A DNA stretch of 38,418 nucleotides from Bdellovibrionales bacterium. Its GTDB lineage: Bacteria; Bdellovibrionota; Bdellovibrionia; Bdellovibrionales; UBA1609. Location: NCBI GenBank assembly GCA_013216195.1, contig JABSOQ010000003.1, positions 1 to 38,418 on the forward strand, read 5' to 3'. The notes under the pieces were generated by a model that was not told the DNA's origin, did no database searches, and was given only the letters and a program-made list of their open reading frames with translations. Below, in pieces: positions 35,731 to 38,418 of this stretch (positions within the stretch are counted from its first letter, which is position 1; each line of letters begins with the position of its first letter). Made by a program: the position numbers and the translations under genes.

Positions 35731-37947
35731 CTATGCTGCATCAAAATTCTTGAAGGCCTGTTGTAATAGGCTTTTGATAAGGTTTCTTGCTAAATACTGC
35801 TGATATCTTTTGAAGTCGTCTCTCGCTATGTGTAGCTCTCTAGTTTTTTTGTTTGCTGCCAACTTGTCTTTTTGCCTCGGTAAAATGTTTCTGCCATCGT
35901 TTAGGTACTTGTAGAACTTTTGATTCTTTTCGAGATAAATGTAGGTTTTAAAATCGACAGGCATGTCGATATCAATATCATTAACTTGAATGGTAACCAT
36001 GTTCGGGTCTGCTTTAGAAACCTTCATCTCAGGAACAGACTCTGAGGTCTGCAAAAAGGTCAGAGCAATTTCTTCTCTCTGAGACTGTTCAAAGATTGTG
36101 AACAAGCCAACGTTGTCTTTCCAAAAATCAAATGTGAACTTCTCGGTGTCCATGATAAATGGGTTCTGACAAGTGACATCAATGCCTTGAGCTGAGAAGG
36201 TCGACTCAATAGACATCAACAATGTATCTAGAAGGTCTGAACCGAGTTCAAAGCCAATACCACTTCGACTAATCACCACATAGCCAGATAAAATACTCGT
36301 GTTAATCGGGATAACCCCAATCTTTTCCACATCTTCAATTTCAATTTTAACATCAGGGTCTGCTTCTGATGTCGCAGCTTTTAAAGCCTCTTTCATTAGA
36401 CTTCTGAATTTATCTTCTGATTCTTTGAGTTCGCCTTTCGGAACACCATCTAAACTGGCCTCTTTAAGTTTCTTTTTTTGTGCTGCTTTCTCATTCTCAG
36501 AGGTCTGTTCTTTTGATTTTTTACTGTCGCTCTCTCTTAGTCCACGTGAGGGGTGGGACTTACCCGAGGCAAAATCACCTTCATTTGCATCCTTTTTTGA
36601 TTTCGCATCGGCTCCGAGTTGATTCTCAGCCTGAGCTTTTTTGTTGAAGCCATCTTCATTAGCCCCTTGTTGAGCCCCTTTCTCTTTGCTCGAGAGGCCT
36701 TCGGCATTAGCTTGGTTCGGCTTTTTACTGTTTGGGCCTTCTTGAGAAAACTCTCCACCCTTACCCTTGGCTGCTTCTTGGGTGAGGTCGGGACCATCTT
36801 TTTTCTTGTCTCCTTTTTGTAGACCTAGTGACTTTTCATCCTTTTGAAGTCTTTGTTTCTCTTTTTCTTCTGAACCTTTTTGAAGATCTTTGCGACTTTG
36901 CTTCATTTCAAACGAAGCACCTGGGCGTGTATCTTGATTTTTTATCGCATCTTCTTGTGGCTTTTCATCTTTCTGCCACGGATACATTTTTCTCTGTGGT
37001 CTCTTCTTCTTTTTGAAACCTTGTTCGTCATATTCATCAAATGAGTTTGTTGAGGAAGACGCACTAGAGCTGTTTTGACTTCGACTCGCTGGCCCGGCTT
37101 TGTTGCCCTCTTGGGTAGCTGATGATCGACTTGCTGCTTTAGGACCAGATGTCTTCGCTGAGAAAGAGGTCTTAGAGGCGCTCTCTTGGGCTCTGGCCTG
37201 TTCAGCAGCTGACATTCCGCTGTGGCTAGGTCCTCTGGCTTCTCCTGCTTGTATCTTTCCACCCTTAGCGGCAGCTTCTGCTAGGTCTTGGGCCGCGCTC
37301 TTTTTGCTACCAGGCCCTGTGGCAGACTTCTGTATCAGAGGATCACGGCTTTCTGCGGCTCGTATTTGTGATGCTGCAGATCCCTTTACTGTGATTGGGC
37401 CGGTCTTTTTGTCATTGCTAAAAGTCTGATTGTCATCTGCGGAGCTTGCAGACCCTTTTACCTCTATGCTGTCTTTCTTGTTTGCTGCAACGGCTTTGCG
37501 CCTTTTGCGAGTCTTATCTTCGTACTTGTGTGGGTTGTGAACTCGGTCAAGAATCTGCCTTATAAATCGATGAAAACTCGGACCTGAAGGGTAACCAGAA
37601 AACTTATGCTGAAACCTAGAGTTACTTAGCTTCTGAATAGACATGCTGTCGCCGGTTTCACTAAACCCAATGGTGATTGCATTCATCGACTGACTAAGAA
37701 GTGTTGGAAGCCTCATCACATTTGGGTTCGGGTGATTTACTGACACCATCACCACTTCAGGCTGACTGTTTACGATTGTATCAATTGATTTAGCGATGTT
37801 GTTTTGGCAAACAGTTTCCCAACCTCTGCGATTCAAAAAACTTACAGCAGAGTTCATACCTGATGTGTCTTTTACCAGCATAAAGATTCTGATATCGAGT
37901 TCATCGATATCAACGTCTTTTGGTGCCTGACCTACTTCATCACTCAT
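35731..37947 (-). CDS. Large hypothetical protein: receiver-like N-terminus, low-complexity centre, conserved-looking C-terminus
   Basis: 738 aa ORF; IRIFMLVKDTSGMNSAVSFLNRRGWETVCQNNIAKSIDTIVNSQPEVVMVSVNHPNPNV N-terminus; K/S/G/Q/E-rich centre; C-terminal VDFKTYIYLEKNQKFYKYLNDGRNILPRQKDKLAANKKTRELHIARDDFKRYQQYLARNLI. Confidence 0.85.
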   Translation of the reverse strand: MSDEVGQAPKDVDIDELDIRIFMLVKDTSGMNSAVSFLNRRGWETVCQNNIAKSIDTIVNSQPEVVMVSVNHPNPNVMRLPTLLSQSMNAITIGFSETGDSMSIQKLSNSRFQHKFSGYPSGPSFHRFIRQILDRVHNPHKYEDKTRKRRKAVAANKKDSIEVKGSASSADDNQTFSNDKKTGPITVKGSAASQIRAAESRDPLIQKSATGPGSKKSAAQDLAEAAAKGGKIQAGEARGPSHSGMSAAEQARAQESASKTSFSAKTSGPKAASRSSATQEGNKAGPASRSQNSSSASSSTNSFDEYDEQGFKKKKRPQRKMYPWQKDEKPQEDAIKNQDTRPGASFEMKQSRKDLQKGSEEKEKQRLQKDEKSLGLQKGDKKKDGPDLTQEAAKGKGGEFSQEGPNSKKPNQANAEGLSSKEKGAQQGANEDGFNKKAQAENQLGADAKSKKDANEGDFASGKSHPSRGLRESDSKKSKEQTSENEKAAQKKKLKEASLDGVPKGELKESEDKFRSLMKEALKAATSEADPDVKIEIEDVEKIGVIPINTSILSGYVVISRSGIGFELGSDLLDTLLMSIESTFSAQGIDVTCQNPFIMDTEKFTFDFWKDNVGLFTIFEQSQREEIALTFLQTSESVPEMKVSKADPNMVTIQVNDIDIDMPVDFKTYIYLEKNQKFYKYLNDGRNILPRQKDKLAANKKTRELHIARDDFKRYQQYLARNLIKSLLQQAFKNFDAA

Positions 37948-38114
37948 GAAATAATTGATCCTAATGGGTTCATTCTCATTAGAATAAATCGGTGTTTTCA
38001 GATGGTTAGCTGAGTCCAGATAGACTCATTGTTATCGATTTTTAACTGTTTTCGGGCACAGACTTTTGTTGGGCTAAGGCTGTTTAGTTTTCTTTGAAGT
38101 CTTACTTATTCGAT

Positions 38115-38126
38115 CTCACATGTGAG
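38115..38126. promoter_or_regulatory. Perfect 12-bp palindrome CTCACATGTGAG upstream of the 738-aa gene
   Basis: Direct reading of the sequence; lies in the 328-bp intergenic region. Confidence 0.35.
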
Positions 38127-38213
38127 CATTTAATTTTTTCGAAAACATCACGACAGTCTAGACTTAGATATAGTGAAAGACGAGGGGTTAGAGACCCTAT
38201 CAGGCCAAATCGA

Positions 38214-38257
38214 TCCGCTAGAGCTTAGTCTGGTTTACAGTTTGAGGCTCTAGCGGA
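38214..38257. other. Perfect 11-bp inverted repeat, stem-loop 3' of atpE
   Basis: TCCGCTAGAGC - 22 nt - GCTCTAGCGGA; no U-tract on either side. Confidence 0.65.
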
Positions 38258-38275
38258 GATTCTGCAATTTGAAAA

Positions 38276-38418
38276 TTACAAGTACTTGTAGATCAGTGCG
38301 AAAATCACAAGTGATTCGATAAACGCAAGACCAAGAATCATCGGAATGAACATTTCGCTTTGCGCTTGTGGGTTTCTAGAAATGCCGTCCATTGCTGAAG
38401 AAACAATGCGGCCTTGTG
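38276..38418 (-). CDS. atpE: F0F1 ATP synthase subunit c, partial (5' end outside window)
   Basis: Reverse translation [46 protein letters not shown], matching the subunit c C-terminal half (GRAxxxAxxGIARNP, FIxxALIESLxIYALV). Confidence 0.93.
   Translation of the reverse strand, partial: QGRIVSSAMDGISRNPQAQSEMFIPMILGLAFIESLVIFALIYKYL

Noticed and set aside
36299-37429. Several plus- and minus-strand ORFs within the low-complexity 738-aa gene
   Set aside because: Arise from biased codon composition; no start signals or domains.

Overview
This 38.4 kb window is a dense, mostly housekeeping bacterial chromosome segment. Gene content and style suggest a Gram-negative, possibly Bdellovibrio-like or delta-proteobacterial-type organism; this taxonomic guess is inference only. 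I see no rRNA, tRNA, CRISPR array or mobile element. Main blocks are: an operon of secreted proteins, a small LptM-like lipoprotein, dapA, dapB, a HPPK(FolK)-like gene and transaldolase (minus strand); ftsK; queE; a Fis-like regulator; dnaB; a minor-pilin cluster; rplI / DUF2232-like / rpsF without rpsR; a two-FHA-like protein translationally coupled to an alpha/beta hydrolase; a secreted subtilase with a CUB-like C-terminus; sdhCAB; etfBA; an LPLAT (DUF374-like) gene; three consecutive parvulin-type (PpiC/SurA) genes followed by pdxA; a phosphohexomutase; a large low-complexity protein with a membrane-protein partner; and the 3' end of atpE. Best second-look items: (1) the HPPK-like protein lacks both metal-binding aspartates of the DLD motif; (2) a parvulin gene is interrupted by one in-frame TAA with both halves otherwise intact; (3) nine exact copies of the heptamer GACTTGT lie in a convergent intergenic region; (4) the minor pilins are cysteine-rich; (5) the FHA protein has repeated Thr-containing linker motifs and a degenerate second FHA-like domain; (6) a 738-aa protein has a receiver-like N-terminus and a C-terminus resembling modules that usually precede HD-GYP domains. 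I did not find a clear-cut new defence or mobile system.
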